DNA of 64,000 nucleotides, taken from the NCBI RefSeq assembly GCF_900177345.1, contig NZ_FWZT01000022.1, positions 93,391 through 157,390 on the forward strand. Direction: 5' to 3'. Source of the DNA: Pseudobacteriovorax antillogorgiicola (GTDB lineage Bacteria > Bdellovibrionota_B > Oligoflexia > Oligoflexales > Oligoflexaceae). Made by a program: the position numbers and the translations under genes. Below the pieces are notes generated by a model, which had not been told where the DNA came from, made no database searches, and saw nothing but the letters and a program-made list of their open reading frames with translations. Position 1 is the stretch's first letter. Each line of letters starts with the position of its first letter. Below, one piece after another: positions 16,386-26,077 of this stretch.

Positions 16386-17383
16386 CTAGCGAGGAATTTA
16401 ATCGCCTCATCAGCAATGCCCCTCATTCACTAGAAAAGCAAAATCGCGACTTGGATTGCTTTTTTGGGATCGTCCCACAGTCTATCGAAGCATCATTGTC
16501 ACCAAATTCTACCAAGCCAGGTCTTTACCTAGAAAACATCGAACCCGATGCTCTCTCAAGCTCCTATAGAGACTTTCAGCAAATTTTTACTGCACTCGAC
16601 TTGAAAGCAAGCGATCATGTGGTAGATTTAGGTGCTGCCTACGGAAGATCTATTCTTTTTCTGAGCCAAGCTTACCCCAATACTCCTGGAACGGCATTTG
16701 AGTATGTGGAGGAACGCATTGCAGAGGCACAGCGCTTTGCTGCCATGCACCTAACATCCAAGCACCAGTTTTTATGCCAAGACCTCTTAGCCCCTGGCTT
16801 TAAGATACCTTCCGCGAGTGTATACTTCCTATATCAGCCGGTTGGTGATCTTTGCGATCACCTTTTACGCCAACTCAGAGAGATCGCACAGCATCAATCT
16901 TTCACATTGGTAGCCATAGAATCTCACGGAGATTTTATCCAACGCTTAGCGTGCGAGCCTTGGCTAAGCGTAACGAGAAAGATTCGGGTCGCCTCCCCCC
17001 GCCACGATCCCTGGATATACTTTTTGGAGCCAGTGTCTCGCAGCGGTGCTGAAGAAGACCAACAATGCAGTAGCGAAGGGCTCACTAAAGCAAGATCGCA
17101 GAGCCATATCGAACTCACAGACGATTTGCGAGCCCTGCTTACCCGTAACTTAGACTGCTTTCGAGACTACATTGCCCATGTCCAAACTCGAACACCCAAA
17201 GGCACGCTAACTCACTGGTGGGCCCCTCTTGCTGCCGCTAGCCTTTCATTCTATCAAGGCCGACCCTACATTGAATTTGGCTCTGAAGGCCCTCTCGCTG
17301 GAATCGACGAACTGTGGGGCAAGACCATCATTGCAATGGTCCATCGCGAAAGCCCTGAAGCCACTGGTCTAGAGCTACGATAG
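16382..17383 (+). CDS. SAM-dependent methyltransferase-like protein
   Basis: A 333-aa protein with a class I methyltransferase motif I (VVDLGAAYGRSILFLSQ near residue 80), an acidic end of strand 2 (AFEYVEERIAEA), and a motif II region (QDLLAPGFKIPSASVYFLYQP). The C-terminal 120 residues are not recognisable. Target unknown. It overlaps the ZIP-like gene by 4 bases, so the two are expressed together, which suggests but does not show a shared role. Confidence 0.7.
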   Translation: MTSEEFNRLISNAPHSLEKQNRDLDCFFGIVPQSIEASLSPNSTKPGLYLENIEPDALSSSYRDFQQIFTALDLKASDHVVDLGAAYGRSILFLSQAYPNTPGTAFEYVEERIAEAQRFAAMHLTSKHQFLCQDLLAPGFKIPSASVYFLYQPVGDLCDHLLRQLREIAQHQSFTLVAIESHGDFIQRLACEPWLSVTRKIRVASPRHDPWIYFLEPVSRSGAEEDQQCSSEGLTKARSQSHIELTDDLRALLTRNLDCFRDYIAHVQTRTPKGTLTHWWAPLAAASLSFYQGRPYIEFGSEGPLAGIDELWGKTIIAMVHRESPEATGLELR

Positions 17384-17563
17384 GTTTGAAGCTCGCTATG
17401 GTCAACGGAAAGCAAACCCGATGGTGAGGAACTTTTTAAGAGAGTTGAGCATTTTAAATTCACCTCTCATTTCAGTGATAAATGTCATTTTGTCTTCTAA
17501 GCGTGCTCCGCATCTGATAAAAAGGTGATAGGTCCCCATCAATCTTAAGCAGGCTGTTCAGGT

Positions 17564-20500
17564 ATGACATCCCTTTCCAAGTTCTTCGTCGACAAGCCCC
17601 TTGCTGCGAATTTGGTCTCGATCCTGGTGATCGCGATTGGTCTATTCTCGTTTCTTCAGCTGAAACGCCAGGCCACCCCTCTCGTAGACATGCAGCAGAT
17701 GAGAATCATGAGCGTCTTGCCTGCCGCATCACCCAAGGATGTTGAACTAAATGTAACGACCAAAATTGAAGAAGCCTTGGAAGGTGTTAGCGGCCTAAAA
17801 AAATATATTTCACATTCCTCTGAGGGGCGATCCACAATCGAGGTATTTATTGACCCCGACGCCCGCGATAAGGAAAAGGTCAAAGATGATGTAAGGCGGG
17901 CTGTTGAGTCTGTTCAAGATCTTCCAGACGAGATGCTTGACAAGCCCTATATTCAGGAAATCAAGGTCGATGACATGATCGTCTATGAATTGGCTATTGT
18001 CTTCGATCAATACTCACCTCAGAAGATCAAAGAAGTCGGGCGCCAGCTTAAGCGAAAACTACTTGAAATTGGAGAGGTTGCTCGGGTCCGAGAGAATGCG
18101 ATTCCAGAGCGAGAGATTAAGATACTGCTTAATAACAAGAAGCTGAATGCCAAACAAGTATCCGTTGAAGAAGTGCTAATGGCCATCAAAAACAATAAGA
18201 TCCGCTTGGCCGGCGGCACATTGGAGTCCTTCACAGCAGAGAAGGGCATCATCACTGTGTCTGAGTTTGCTAACCCTCAGGACATGGGCAATATCGTCAT
18301 CCGCTCGACGAGCAGTGGCCGACATATTTATGTAAAGGATGTTGCCACAATCTTGGATGACTTTGAAAAAGCAGAAAAGATTGTTCGGTTCAATGGCCGC
18401 CGCGGCGGCTCCTTGCTCATTGTCAAAAAAGCTTCTGCAGACCTGATTGAACTCGTGGATAAGGTGGAAGTTGTTAAAAAAGAGTTCCTTGAGACAGCTC
18501 CTGAAGACCTATCTTTGCTGACAACTTGGGATTTCTCTGTCAATACCCGTACGCGTCTCAACATTGTTTCATCGAATTTCGCAGCGGGTTTTTTTCTTGT
18601 CTTGATCGTCCTGTTTATGTTCCTTGACCCTCGCATTGCCATGTGGGCCGCTCTGGGCATTCCTATCGCTATCGCGGGAGCCACCACCATTTTGCCCCTA
18701 CTGGACGTTTCGATCAATAGTGTTTCGTTATGTGGCATGATCTTAGTTCTCGGTATGATCGTCGATGATGCCATCATTATCGCTGAAAGTATCTACCGCC
18801 ACATGGAAGATGGCTTAGCACCCAGGGAAGCTGCCAAGCAAGGCTTGCAGGCGGTGATTAAACCCGTTTTTGGAACCATCGTTACGTCAATTATTGCCTT
18901 TGTGCCACTCTACTTTCTTCCAGGCTCTATCGGCGACTTTGCCGTTGAAGTGCCAACGGTGGTCAATATTATGCTGGTGGCGTCTTTCTTAGAAGCCACA
19001 CTTATTCTGCCGTCTCACCTAGGTCATCGAAAGAAGGCACCATCGGCGAGCCACAAACCCCCGGGAACACGATTTATCCTTCGGATGGAGCTGGTCTACG
19101 GTCGATTTTTGGGCCAGACACTGCGCTACAAGTGGCTCGCCTTTTTCGCAACAACAATTTTTTTATTGGGCGGCATCACCATTTGTTTAAAGATGTCTCG
19201 CTTTAGAATGTTCGATCTGGATCAGGCCTATCGCATCTATCTCATGGGTGATGTCAAGGAGGGGTCGCCACTTTCTTATACAGAAAGCCAGGTTGAGGTT
19301 CTTGAAAAAATCATCGATTCGTTCCCGGGTCAAGGCGCGATCACTTCTGTGAAAACCACCGTGGGCCAAGAAGGTAGCTTCAAAGGTGCTCGCTTTGCAT
19401 CGCACACGTCGTTCCTATCGGAAATTGTCATGAAGCCCTTTACAGAGCGTGATATTACAGCCCAGGAACTCAGTAATTGGCTCAAGAAGGCTGTAGAGAC
19501 AAGTTCTGATCTTAAACTGGTAAAATTCGATTTGGAGATCGACTCGGAGGGCCCTCCCGTGGGACGGCCTATTGAAATCAGAATTGTTGGTGATGACGAT
19601 CGCATCCGCTACGAGCTGGTGGCGAAACTTAAAGAGCTTCTTCAGCAGTATCCCGTAAGTGAAGTGATCTCTGACAACGTTCCCGGAAAACAGGAGCTGC
19701 AACTTAGGCCAGACTTTGAAGCCTTATCCCAGTCTGGGCTCACAGTATCAACAGTCGCCAATACCATTCGTACGATTTTTGACGGCTCCATAGTTGGTGA
19801 TGTGCAGACACCAGTGGAAAGTGCCGACTACCGACTTCTAATGGATGAACGCTTCCATGATTTTAATGACCCCCTCCAAGACATCTACGTTCGCAATCAA
19901 TATGGCAACCTGATTCCCCTCAAAGGTTTGATGCTCGAGGAGCGTGGCCGTACCATGAAAAAAATTCTTCACTATAACGGTAATCCCTCAAACCTGATCA
20001 CCGCCAATATCGCGCCAACTGTTACAGCCGGAGATATTTATAAGAATTTGAGCCAGGAACTATCCGGGTTGGAGCAACAATTCCCTGGTTATTCCATTCT
20101 TTTGGGGGGAGAAGCGAAGGAGAGTGATAAATTTGTCAACCAGATTCTCATGCTTTTGGGGCTAGCAATTATGGGAATCTACTTTTGGTTGGCCTTTCAA
20201 CTTGAGTCGCTAAGTCAACCCTTTATGGTGGTGCTGGCAATACCCTTCGGCTTGATCGGTATGCTAGCGGCCTTTATCGGCCATGGCTACGATCTTTCTC
20301 TACTGGCTTTGGTTGGTGTTGTTGGGGTTGGTGGCGTGCTTGTCAATGACTCTCTAATTATGGTGGAATTCATCAACCGCCTGCGAAGAGAAGGTCATCG
20401 TAATATCCAAGAAGCGATTATTCTAGGAGCCCAGCATCGATTCCGACCAATCGTCTTAACGACTCTCACAACAGTTACAGGCCTTCTACCAACGGCCTAC

Positions 20501-20662
20501 GGCCTGATCGGTGGTACAGACTCGTTCATCTCACCCTTAGTTTTCGCAATGACCTGGGGATTGATGATTGGAACGCCATCGGTCTTGATCGTGATCCCCG
20601 TGTTATACTCGATTATCATAAGTACTTCTGAAACTATTGTACAAAGACTCAAAATAGACTAG
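17564..20662 (+). CDS. RND-family transporter permease (HAE1-like)
   Basis: A 1032-aa inner-membrane RND pump subunit. It has the N-terminal helix, two large periplasmic loops, and two six-helix repeats. The proton-relay Asp pair is present in GMIVDDAIIIAES near residue 405. The second half carries VGVVGVGGVLVNDSLIMVEFINR, and LTTLTTVTGLLPTAYG near residue 970 matches the family. Such pumps need a periplasmic adaptor and an outer-membrane channel, and neither is encoded next to it. It appears to be transcribed alone. Confidence 0.93.
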   Translation: MTSLSKFFVDKPLAANLVSILVIAIGLFSFLQLKRQATPLVDMQQMRIMSVLPAASPKDVELNVTTKIEEALEGVSGLKKYISHSSEGRSTIEVFIDPDARDKEKVKDDVRRAVESVQDLPDEMLDKPYIQEIKVDDMIVYELAIVFDQYSPQKIKEVGRQLKRKLLEIGEVARVRENAIPEREIKILLNNKKLNAKQVSVEEVLMAIKNNKIRLAGGTLESFTAEKGIITVSEFANPQDMGNIVIRSTSSGRHIYVKDVATILDDFEKAEKIVRFNGRRGGSLLIVKKASADLIELVDKVEVVKKEFLETAPEDLSLLTTWDFSVNTRTRLNIVSSNFAAGFFLVLIVLFMFLDPRIAMWAALGIPIAIAGATTILPLLDVSINSVSLCGMILVLGMIVDDAIIIAESIYRHMEDGLAPREAAKQGLQAVIKPVFGTIVTSIIAFVPLYFLPGSIGDFAVEVPTVVNIMLVASFLEATLILPSHLGHRKKAPSASHKPPGTRFILRMELVYGRFLGQTLRYKWLAFFATTIFLLGGITICLKMSRFRMFDLDQAYRIYLMGDVKEGSPLSYTESQVEVLEKIIDSFPGQGAITSVKTTVGQEGSFKGARFASHTSFLSEIVMKPFTERDITAQELSNWLKKAVETSSDLKLVKFDLEIDSEGPPVGRPIEIRIVGDDDRIRYELVAKLKELLQQYPVSEVISDNVPGKQELQLRPDFEALSQSGLTVSTVANTIRTIFDGSIVGDVQTPVESADYRLLMDERFHDFNDPLQDIYVRNQYGNLIPLKGLMLEERGRTMKKILHYNGNPSNLITANIAPTVTAGDIYKNLSQELSGLEQQFPGYSILLGGEAKESDKFVNQILMLLGLAIMGIYFWLAFQLESLSQPFMVVLAIPFGLIGMLAAFIGHGYDLSLLALVGVVGVGGVLVNDSLIMVEFINRLRREGHRNIQEAIILGAQHRFRPIVLTTLTTVTGLLPTAYGLIGGTDSFISPLVFAMTWGLMIGTPSVLIVIPVLYSIIISTSETIVQRLKID

Positions 20663-20725
20663 AAAATACGGATAAAGTTTTGCGCCAACCGCCGAAGAGA
20701 GGTCAAGCTCTTCGCAAGGACACGG

Positions 20726-21175
20726 ATGTACATAGTTGGTACAATCATCTTTATCTGGATTGCAACAAAGCTTTTATTCTTGCTAGGACGGCGAGTTCAC
20801 GCTTTGCTAGGCCCACCCTTCACCCAGGTTCGCATATATGACTTAAGACCCCCTAATTGGCGAACCCTAGGTCAAGACAAACGCTACTGGCTCTATCTCC
20901 TGCACCTTGAAAATAAAAAGTACTATGTAGGTATCACCAAGAACCTAAAGCGTCGCCGGCGAGAAGAATGGCAGCGCGGTAATCGCTGCCCCAAGTGGTT
21001 AAAAATCCATCGTCCGAGGGGCTACGTTGGTGTATATCCACTTCGCACCAAGGACAAGCGCAAAGCAGAGCAAATCGAGTCAGCCTTTACCAAACACCTC
21101 TGGAAAGTTTACGGCCGTTCCAATGTTCGGGGTGGTTATTATAGCTCTCCTAAGATTCGCTATAAAGATTCCTGA
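20726..21175 (+). CDS. Membrane-anchored GIY-YIG domain protein
   Basis: A 149-aa protein with an N-terminal transmembrane helix (residues 1-17) and a GIY-YIG nuclease-like domain from about residue 50. It has YLLHLENKKYYVGIT as the GIY/YIG pair, KRRRREEW containing the catalytic-type Arg, and AEQIESAFTKHL containing the metal-binding Glu. UvrC/Slx1-type activity on DNA would be odd for a membrane protein unless the domain faces the cytosol, which the topology allows. It follows the RND gene by 63 bases and could be co-transcribed. Confidence 0.7.
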   Translation: MYIVGTIIFIWIATKLLFLLGRRVHALLGPPFTQVRIYDLRPPNWRTLGQDKRYWLYLLHLENKKYYVGITKNLKRRRREEWQRGNRCPKWLKIHRPRGYVGVYPLRTKDKRKAEQIESAFTKHLWKVYGRSNVRGGYYSSPKIRYKDS

Positions 21176-21411
21176 TACCTAGCATCACAAGCAGCATGCC
21201 AATATAACCCATACTCATTACAATATTGTCATAATCCTAAATCACTGTTAAGTAATCCCGGTTTAATTAAGCGTTCTATTTCGATCGCTATAGCTTCAAA
21301 TCTTTTTTTATATTAGCAGGTTATGTATTTGATCCGAACGAGCTATTGCAAGTGACGAACCGAACTCCGAAAAACACACCTGTTATAGGCATTCATAAAG
21401 GACCTGCATCG

Positions 21412-22110
21412 ATGAATCGATTGAGCATTTTGGGAACACTATTAAGTCTGGCGAGCTCTTGCGCAGCAACTCAAAAGTCTGAATTAAAGGCTAACCATAC
21501 AATCAACTTGGATCGTCGACTCTACCAAGGCGAAACAGTGCCGTTCATCCCCCATCAAGGGAGCGGCCCCTTTAGCAACTATTTAGCGATGAACCTTCCG
21601 TTTGATGGTGTTCCTAGCATCAGCCACCAAATCAAACAAGACACTGGTGATCAGCTGAAAGATCGCGGGGAAGCTCATATCACCGTGTTGACCCCACCAG
21701 AGTACAAGGCAATCGAAGGCTTTCTGAAGCGACATGGAGGGAGTGATCCTGACTCAACTCTAATAGCGCGTATCAATGAAATTGCCCTAGAAAGCAATAT
21801 CCAAAGCACACGCTTTAATATTAACTGCGTGGGCCGGGCACAGAAATCGATTTCCGGGCGACTTGAGGCCACATATTTTCTTGTCGTGGATGCCCCCGCT
21901 CTTTTTGAGTTAAGAAAGAGCATCTTTAACCTTGTCGTTGAGGAGTTTCCCGACCGAGCATCCGATAAGGGTTTCTTTGAAGAATTGAGAGAAGGCTTCG
22001 ACCCGAAGTCGTTTCACCCTCATATTACCATTGGCTTTACCAAGAGAGATCTCCACCTAAGCGATGGCGCTGTGAAGGATCAAAGCTCCTGTCTCTACAG
22101 CGTCCGCTGA
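21412..22110 (+). CDS. Lipoprotein with 2H-phosphoesterase-like domain
   Basis: The ATG at 21412 yields a 232-aa protein with a lipoprotein signal (LASSC). Two H-x-T motifs are spaced like the 2H phosphoesterase fold: AHITVL at about residue 84 and PHITIG near residue 205. These residues form the catalytic pair in LigT/CPD-type enzymes that cleave 2',3'-cyclic phosphates or ligate RNA ends. Export to the envelope is unusual for this fold. AAGGA precedes the start. The 3' end overlaps the convergent DUF3089 gene by 16 bases. Confidence 0.65.
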   Translation: MNRLSILGTLLSLASSCAATQKSELKANHTINLDRRLYQGETVPFIPHQGSGPFSNYLAMNLPFDGVPSISHQIKQDTGDQLKDRGEAHITVLTPPEYKAIEGFLKRHGGSDPDSTLIARINEIALESNIQSTRFNINCVGRAQKSISGRLEATYFLVVDAPALFELRKSIFNLVVEEFPDRASDKGFFEELREGFDPKSFHPHITIGFTKRDLHLSDGAVKDQSSCLYSVR

Positions 22111-23153
22111 GCTTGGCTGGCAGCGTAGGCATCAACTCGGGTCTTCATGTTAGTCTTCAAGTTGCCCATGAATAGGCCCAAATCATATAGATGGTAATTA
22201 CCGTCTAGCTCGAACTGGACAGCATCTTCGAGGCTGTCTACAAACAGCCCCTTGGGGCTGCATTGAGCAAAAGTTTTTGCTTCCCCATCATCAAGGTGAC
22301 TTTGCAAATGAAAGCGAGGTTCAACCTTTTGCTCACCGTTTGCGCGCCAATTTAAAGGATTAACGCAGTGAAACTGGTCCTCATGGACGGTTTGATACCC
22401 ATATCCGGGAAAATACCAATCTGCTCTTGAGAATACATCGTTCGTGCTTTTCCCTTCCATAAAGGTAGACCAAGCAAGGAGGCAGCCAGTCTGTTCTGGA
22501 CCATCACAAAGCGGAAACTCTCCATGGGTTTTTTCATAGGCTGCCTTTGGAACGGGGATACCAGGAGCAAGGGCCACTATCAGATACTTCTCCAAGTCTT
22601 TGCCAATCACCCGGTCATGAAGGAGGCGGAGAATATGCTCTGAACCCTGGCTATGCCCCGCTAAAATAAAGCCACTTTCTTGCTGCCACCGACTGGTGAT
22701 AAAGCTATCAAAAGCCCTTAGCACGTCGCCATAAGCAAGATCTCGTGCTTGTCTTCCTGACTCGTTTCGCCAATAGGCCGCTAGGGTCGCTTGCCGATAG
22801 AATGGTGCATAGATTCGGCAACAGGATTCAAATGCAGGAAGCTGCCAGGTACGTGCCCAATTAAACCTCTCTTTTGAATCTGGAGCTCCTGGCTCCTCAT
22901 TCCAAGCAAACCGCGATCGCAAGCTGGTGGGATGAACAAAAAACACTTGGGCCCGGTCTGTCATCAAAGCTTCCTGATCTGGAAGTTCAGCCCATGAGCT
23001 TTCAAGCTCGTAGTCTAATGGCTGAGGCGTGTCGTCAGGGTTGTAATTGCCAAATGGCGTGATGTACAAAAAATAAAGAGGACCACGCAGCATATAAAGA
23101 AATAGGGCTGCTACAATTACAACTGATATTTTAAAAACTAGTCTCGATGACAT
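22095..23153 (-). CDS. DUF3089 alpha/beta-hydrolase-like protein
   Basis: A 352-aa protein with an N-terminal membrane anchor (about residues 7-22). It carries the DUF3089 blocks: AQVFFVHPTS, YAPFYRQATL, the nucleophile elbow GHSQGSEHI (Ser near residue 168) and APGIPVP. The GHSQG elbow predicts a serine hydrolase; the substrate is unknown. It ends on top of the end of the convergent 2H gene (16-bp overlap). Confidence 0.85.
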   Translation of the reverse strand: MSSRLVFKISVVIVAALFLYMLRGPLYFLYITPFGNYNPDDTPQPLDYELESSWAELPDQEALMTDRAQVFFVHPTSLRSRFAWNEEPGAPDSKERFNWARTWQLPAFESCCRIYAPFYRQATLAAYWRNESGRQARDLAYGDVLRAFDSFITSRWQQESGFILAGHSQGSEHILRLLHDRVIGKDLEKYLIVALAPGIPVPKAAYEKTHGEFPLCDGPEQTGCLLAWSTFMEGKSTNDVFSRADWYFPGYGYQTVHEDQFHCVNPLNWRANGEQKVEPRFHLQSHLDDGEAKTFAQCSPKGLFVDSLEDAVQFELDGNYHLYDLGLFMGNLKTNMKTRVDAYAASQAQRTL

Positions 23154-23411
23154 ATATATCCCTCACAGACAGCTGGCAATCATCCGATCTATATCCATTA
23201 TCTACTATTAAGGCTTGGATTTCATTTGGAACTTCATTGGCAAAGGGAGTATCGTCAAAAATACTTCGGCCATTCAAACTATGGCCTTGGGGGTTCTTGA
23301 TCCCATTGTCACCAATTCCTCTGCAATTGAGCCTTAAACACTGGCCCTGGCCCTGCTAAGTTGAGATTGTGGTGTGAAATATCAAACTATGGATAACAGT
23401 AGGATGGAACT

Positions 23412-24806
23412 ATGAGCATAAGCTGCGATTTTTTAGGGGCCTCGGATACTGTCACGGGCAGCCTGACCCTAGTAAAGATCCATCAGAAAAAATACCTTGT
23501 GGATTGCGGCCAATTTCAAGGCCCCAAGGATATTCGCGATCGTAACTGGAGTCGCTTTCCCTTTGACCCCAAGGAGATTGACGCAGTTTTTGTAACCCAT
23601 GCCCACCTTGATCATATTGGCCGGCTCCCGCTACTATGCAAGGAAGGGTTTCAAGGGCCAATCTACCTTTCCCCCGGTAGCGCTGATCTAGGCCGCATAA
23701 TCCTTCTCGACTCTGCACACCTGGAAGAAGAGTTTGCCCGTTATGCCAATGAAACTGGCTACTCCAATCATAAGCCTGCCCTCCCCTTGTTCACGATCAG
23801 CGATGCAGAAACAGCTATCTCCCAATTCAAGATTTTGCCCCGCGACCGCTGGCATTTCGTTGACGATCGACTCAGTGTTAAGCTTAGGCGTGCTGGCCAC
23901 ATCGTAGGGTCTTCCCTCGTTCAACTACAGATGAAATGCGATGATAGCGGTAAGTCTAAAACGATGACTTTTTCAGGTGACCTAGGGCGGCCCGAATCGC
24001 TGACCCTCAAGCCTCCTCATCACTTAGAGCCATGCGACTTTCTGGTTTTGGAAGCGACCTACGGTAATCGTCTTCATCCTCGGAGCCCATTCCTCGATGA
24101 GCTGGCTACCATCATCAATGACGTTGCAAAAAGTGGTGGGGTCCTTGTGATTCCGGCTTTTGCAGTAGGAAGGAGTCAAGATATTATCTATGCGATCAAA
24201 CATCTTGAAGTAGAAAAAAAGATTCCACACTTACCGGTAACATTAGATTCCCCCATGGCGAACTCCGCCACAGAAATCTTTTTGCGCCATGACGAAGATC
24301 AGAAGGCATTGTCAGCATTTCAAGGACACAGCTCATTTTTCCCTAGCCGATTTGAAGCCACAACCAACGCCGATGAATCCATGCTCTTATGCATGCGCGA
24401 CGGACCGATGATTGTAATTTCCGCATCAGGAATGCTCAGTGGTGGACGGATCTTGCATCACCTCAAGGCTCGGCTACCCCACCCAGAAAATCACGTTCTA
24501 TTCTGCGGCTACCAGGCAGAAGGTACAAAGGGTCGATTCCTCCAAGAACATCAGCAAGAGCGGAGTATCCGTGTTCACCACAGGGAAGTTCCCATTGAGG
24601 CTAAGGTTTCAACTTTGGATGCTTTTTCTGCACACGCCGACTACGAAGAGATCCTCGCTTGGCTAAGACCAATGAAAAGTGAGAAGATAACAATCATCCT
24701 GAATCATGGGGCACCGGAAAGCCAATCCTCCCTTGCTGAAAGAATCCACTCTGAACTAGGATTTGATGTTATTTTGAGCTCCGAAAAAAGCCACTTAGAC
24801 CTCTAA
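23412..24806 (+). CDS. Metallo-beta-lactamase/beta-CASP RNA-processing-type hydrolase
   Basis: A 464-aa protein of the CPSF73/Ysh1-like beta-CASP group. The zinc motif THAHLDHIGRLPLL is at about residues 61-74, with metal-ligand blocks AGHIVGSS, FSGDLGRPES and the C-terminal DAFSAHADYEEI. The beta-CASP insert contains VIPAFAVGRSQDI and VISASGMLSGGRILHHL. These proteins are typically zinc-dependent endo/exoribonucleases in the cytosol. The gene appears monocistronic. Confidence 0.92.
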   Translation: MSISCDFLGASDTVTGSLTLVKIHQKKYLVDCGQFQGPKDIRDRNWSRFPFDPKEIDAVFVTHAHLDHIGRLPLLCKEGFQGPIYLSPGSADLGRIILLDSAHLEEEFARYANETGYSNHKPALPLFTISDAETAISQFKILPRDRWHFVDDRLSVKLRRAGHIVGSSLVQLQMKCDDSGKSKTMTFSGDLGRPESLTLKPPHHLEPCDFLVLEATYGNRLHPRSPFLDELATIINDVAKSGGVLVIPAFAVGRSQDIIYAIKHLEVEKKIPHLPVTLDSPMANSATEIFLRHDEDQKALSAFQGHSSFFPSRFEATTNADESMLLCMRDGPMIVISASGMLSGGRILHHLKARLPHPENHVLFCGYQAEGTKGRFLQEHQQERSIRVHHREVPIEAKVSTLDAFSAHADYEEILAWLRPMKSEKITIILNHGAPESQSSLAERIHSELGFDVILSSEKSHLDL

Positions 24807-25113
24807 AAAAGCTGTTTAAGAAATTGTTGAATCCTTAGACACTTTCCCCTTCAGATCGCAGTAAGCACCCAAAATTCTGTAAGATCTTACTGTGATCACA
24901 TCGCAAAGCTCTGTTGCTAGCCGGATTCGAGTACAACTTTCCTTATAAGGTTTCAAAATAATAACAATTTTTTACAAAGCCTAGCTATAAATGGGGCCTT
25001 TTTGAGGGCCTAGGTTCAAACTAAGACACTGATATTCTATGCCTTGCCTCTATTGGTATGAACTCTGCAAGATTATCCATGCTCGACCAAATAAGACCAA
25101 GGAAAAAACAACC
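24807..25113. other. Intergenic region
   Basis: About 300 AT-rich bases between two same-strand genes. No reading frame with a ribosome binding site or strong dyad is visible; it presumably holds the promoter of the following lipoprotein gene. Confidence 0.45.
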
Positions 25114-25803
25114 ATGAGAACCGAATTACTAGCAAGCTTAGGGATGGTTTTGCTATGGGGGTGTAGTCAGGGGGTATCCACACCGGAACGGCTGTCGAAC
25201 TCTGCGGGGGCTAGTTCAGCAAAAGCCGAATCTTTCGAGATCAATCTTCCGGCACAAGCTTGTGATAGTGGGGACCCTGTCTACTCTCTTCAAAATCAAT
25301 CGGCCGCCTGGACGTCTTATAAAACAGAAGAACGAGTGCCCGTTGTGGGCCAGATACTTGCAGCAGGCTGGGTTAAAACAGGCGCTGAAGGCTCGTTCGA
25401 AATCAAGTTTAGTCCTGACTCCTTGAACTCACAGGATGAGCTTAGGGACGACCGAATCAAAGAATACATCTTGGGTCTCGGAATAAACGACGAACTTAGC
25501 TTTTCTGTAACAAACGTTGACGAGGTAGCAAGCGCCATAGCCGACGGGAACGGTACGGTGGATATCAACGGCAGCCTAACAATCTATGGGCAAAGTATCG
25601 ATGTTGTCGTTCCTACAGCTATCAAAACTAGCGGCACAAAACTTACTATGAAAAATTCCGGATTGGTTGCTATCGATCTGATGTCTACGAGCTTTCTTGT
25701 CGATCAGGTGATCGAACTCCTAGACATTGCAGACGTAGATGAGATGCAAGACACAGTCGAGATCGATTTTAGCTTTGAATTCAAGGAGGAATGCCAAGAC
25801 TAA
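25114..25803 (+). CDS. Lipoprotein with YceI-like domain
   Basis: The ATG at 25114 yields a 229-aa lipoprotein (lipobox LLWGCS). The mature part has the YceI-like lipocalin-type beta pattern: a W-x-x-YKTEE strand, VVGQILAAGW, FSPDSLNSQDELRDDRIKEYI (the LxSxxxxRDxxI helix of the family), and ending in FSFEFKEEC. YceI proteins bind isoprenoid chains, so lipid or quinone binding in the periplasm is likely. The upstream extension to 25039 lacks a ribosome binding site. A strong terminator follows. Confidence 0.72.
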   Translation: MRTELLASLGMVLLWGCSQGVSTPERLSNSAGASSAKAESFEINLPAQACDSGDPVYSLQNQSAAWTSYKTEERVPVVGQILAAGWVKTGAEGSFEIKFSPDSLNSQDELRDDRIKEYILGLGINDELSFSVTNVDEVASAIADGNGTVDINGSLTIYGQSIDVVVPTAIKTSGTKLTMKNSGLVAIDLMSTSFLVDQVIELLDIADVDEMQDTVEIDFSFEFKEECQD

Positions 25804-25855
25804 TGATTTCTTATAGGATGTAATAATCTTCCCATATACTCTCACTCTCACTTCC

Positions 25856-25890
25856 GGCCATATACGCTAGTCGTATATGGCCATTTTTTT
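25856..25890 (+). terminator. Rho-independent terminator
   Basis: An 11-bp stem GGCCATATACG/CGTATATGGCC with a short loop is followed directly by A and seven T. This is the clearest terminator in the window; it ends the YceI-like gene. Confidence 0.93.
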
Positions 25891-26077
25891 CAATGCAATC
25901 TCCTGATATCAATTGCCTAATAAATTTTGCTCGAAAAGTAACAGCACCAGACCGAATATTGGGTTAGTGAAAGCATGGCACAAATCTTTACCAAAAGGCT
26001 AATTTGCTAGCAGCTTTGCAGTAGTCAGCTCGATCTATTGCAGCACTTTTTAAGAACTCTTGTGGGACGTTACCGGA

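Noticed and set aside
22243..22260. Palindrome CAGCCCC-TT-GGGGCTG similar to the repeat ends
   Set aside because: It lies inside the DUF3089 coding region in a conserved reading frame and lacks the GTTGACGTTTCGAA extension; chance similarity.
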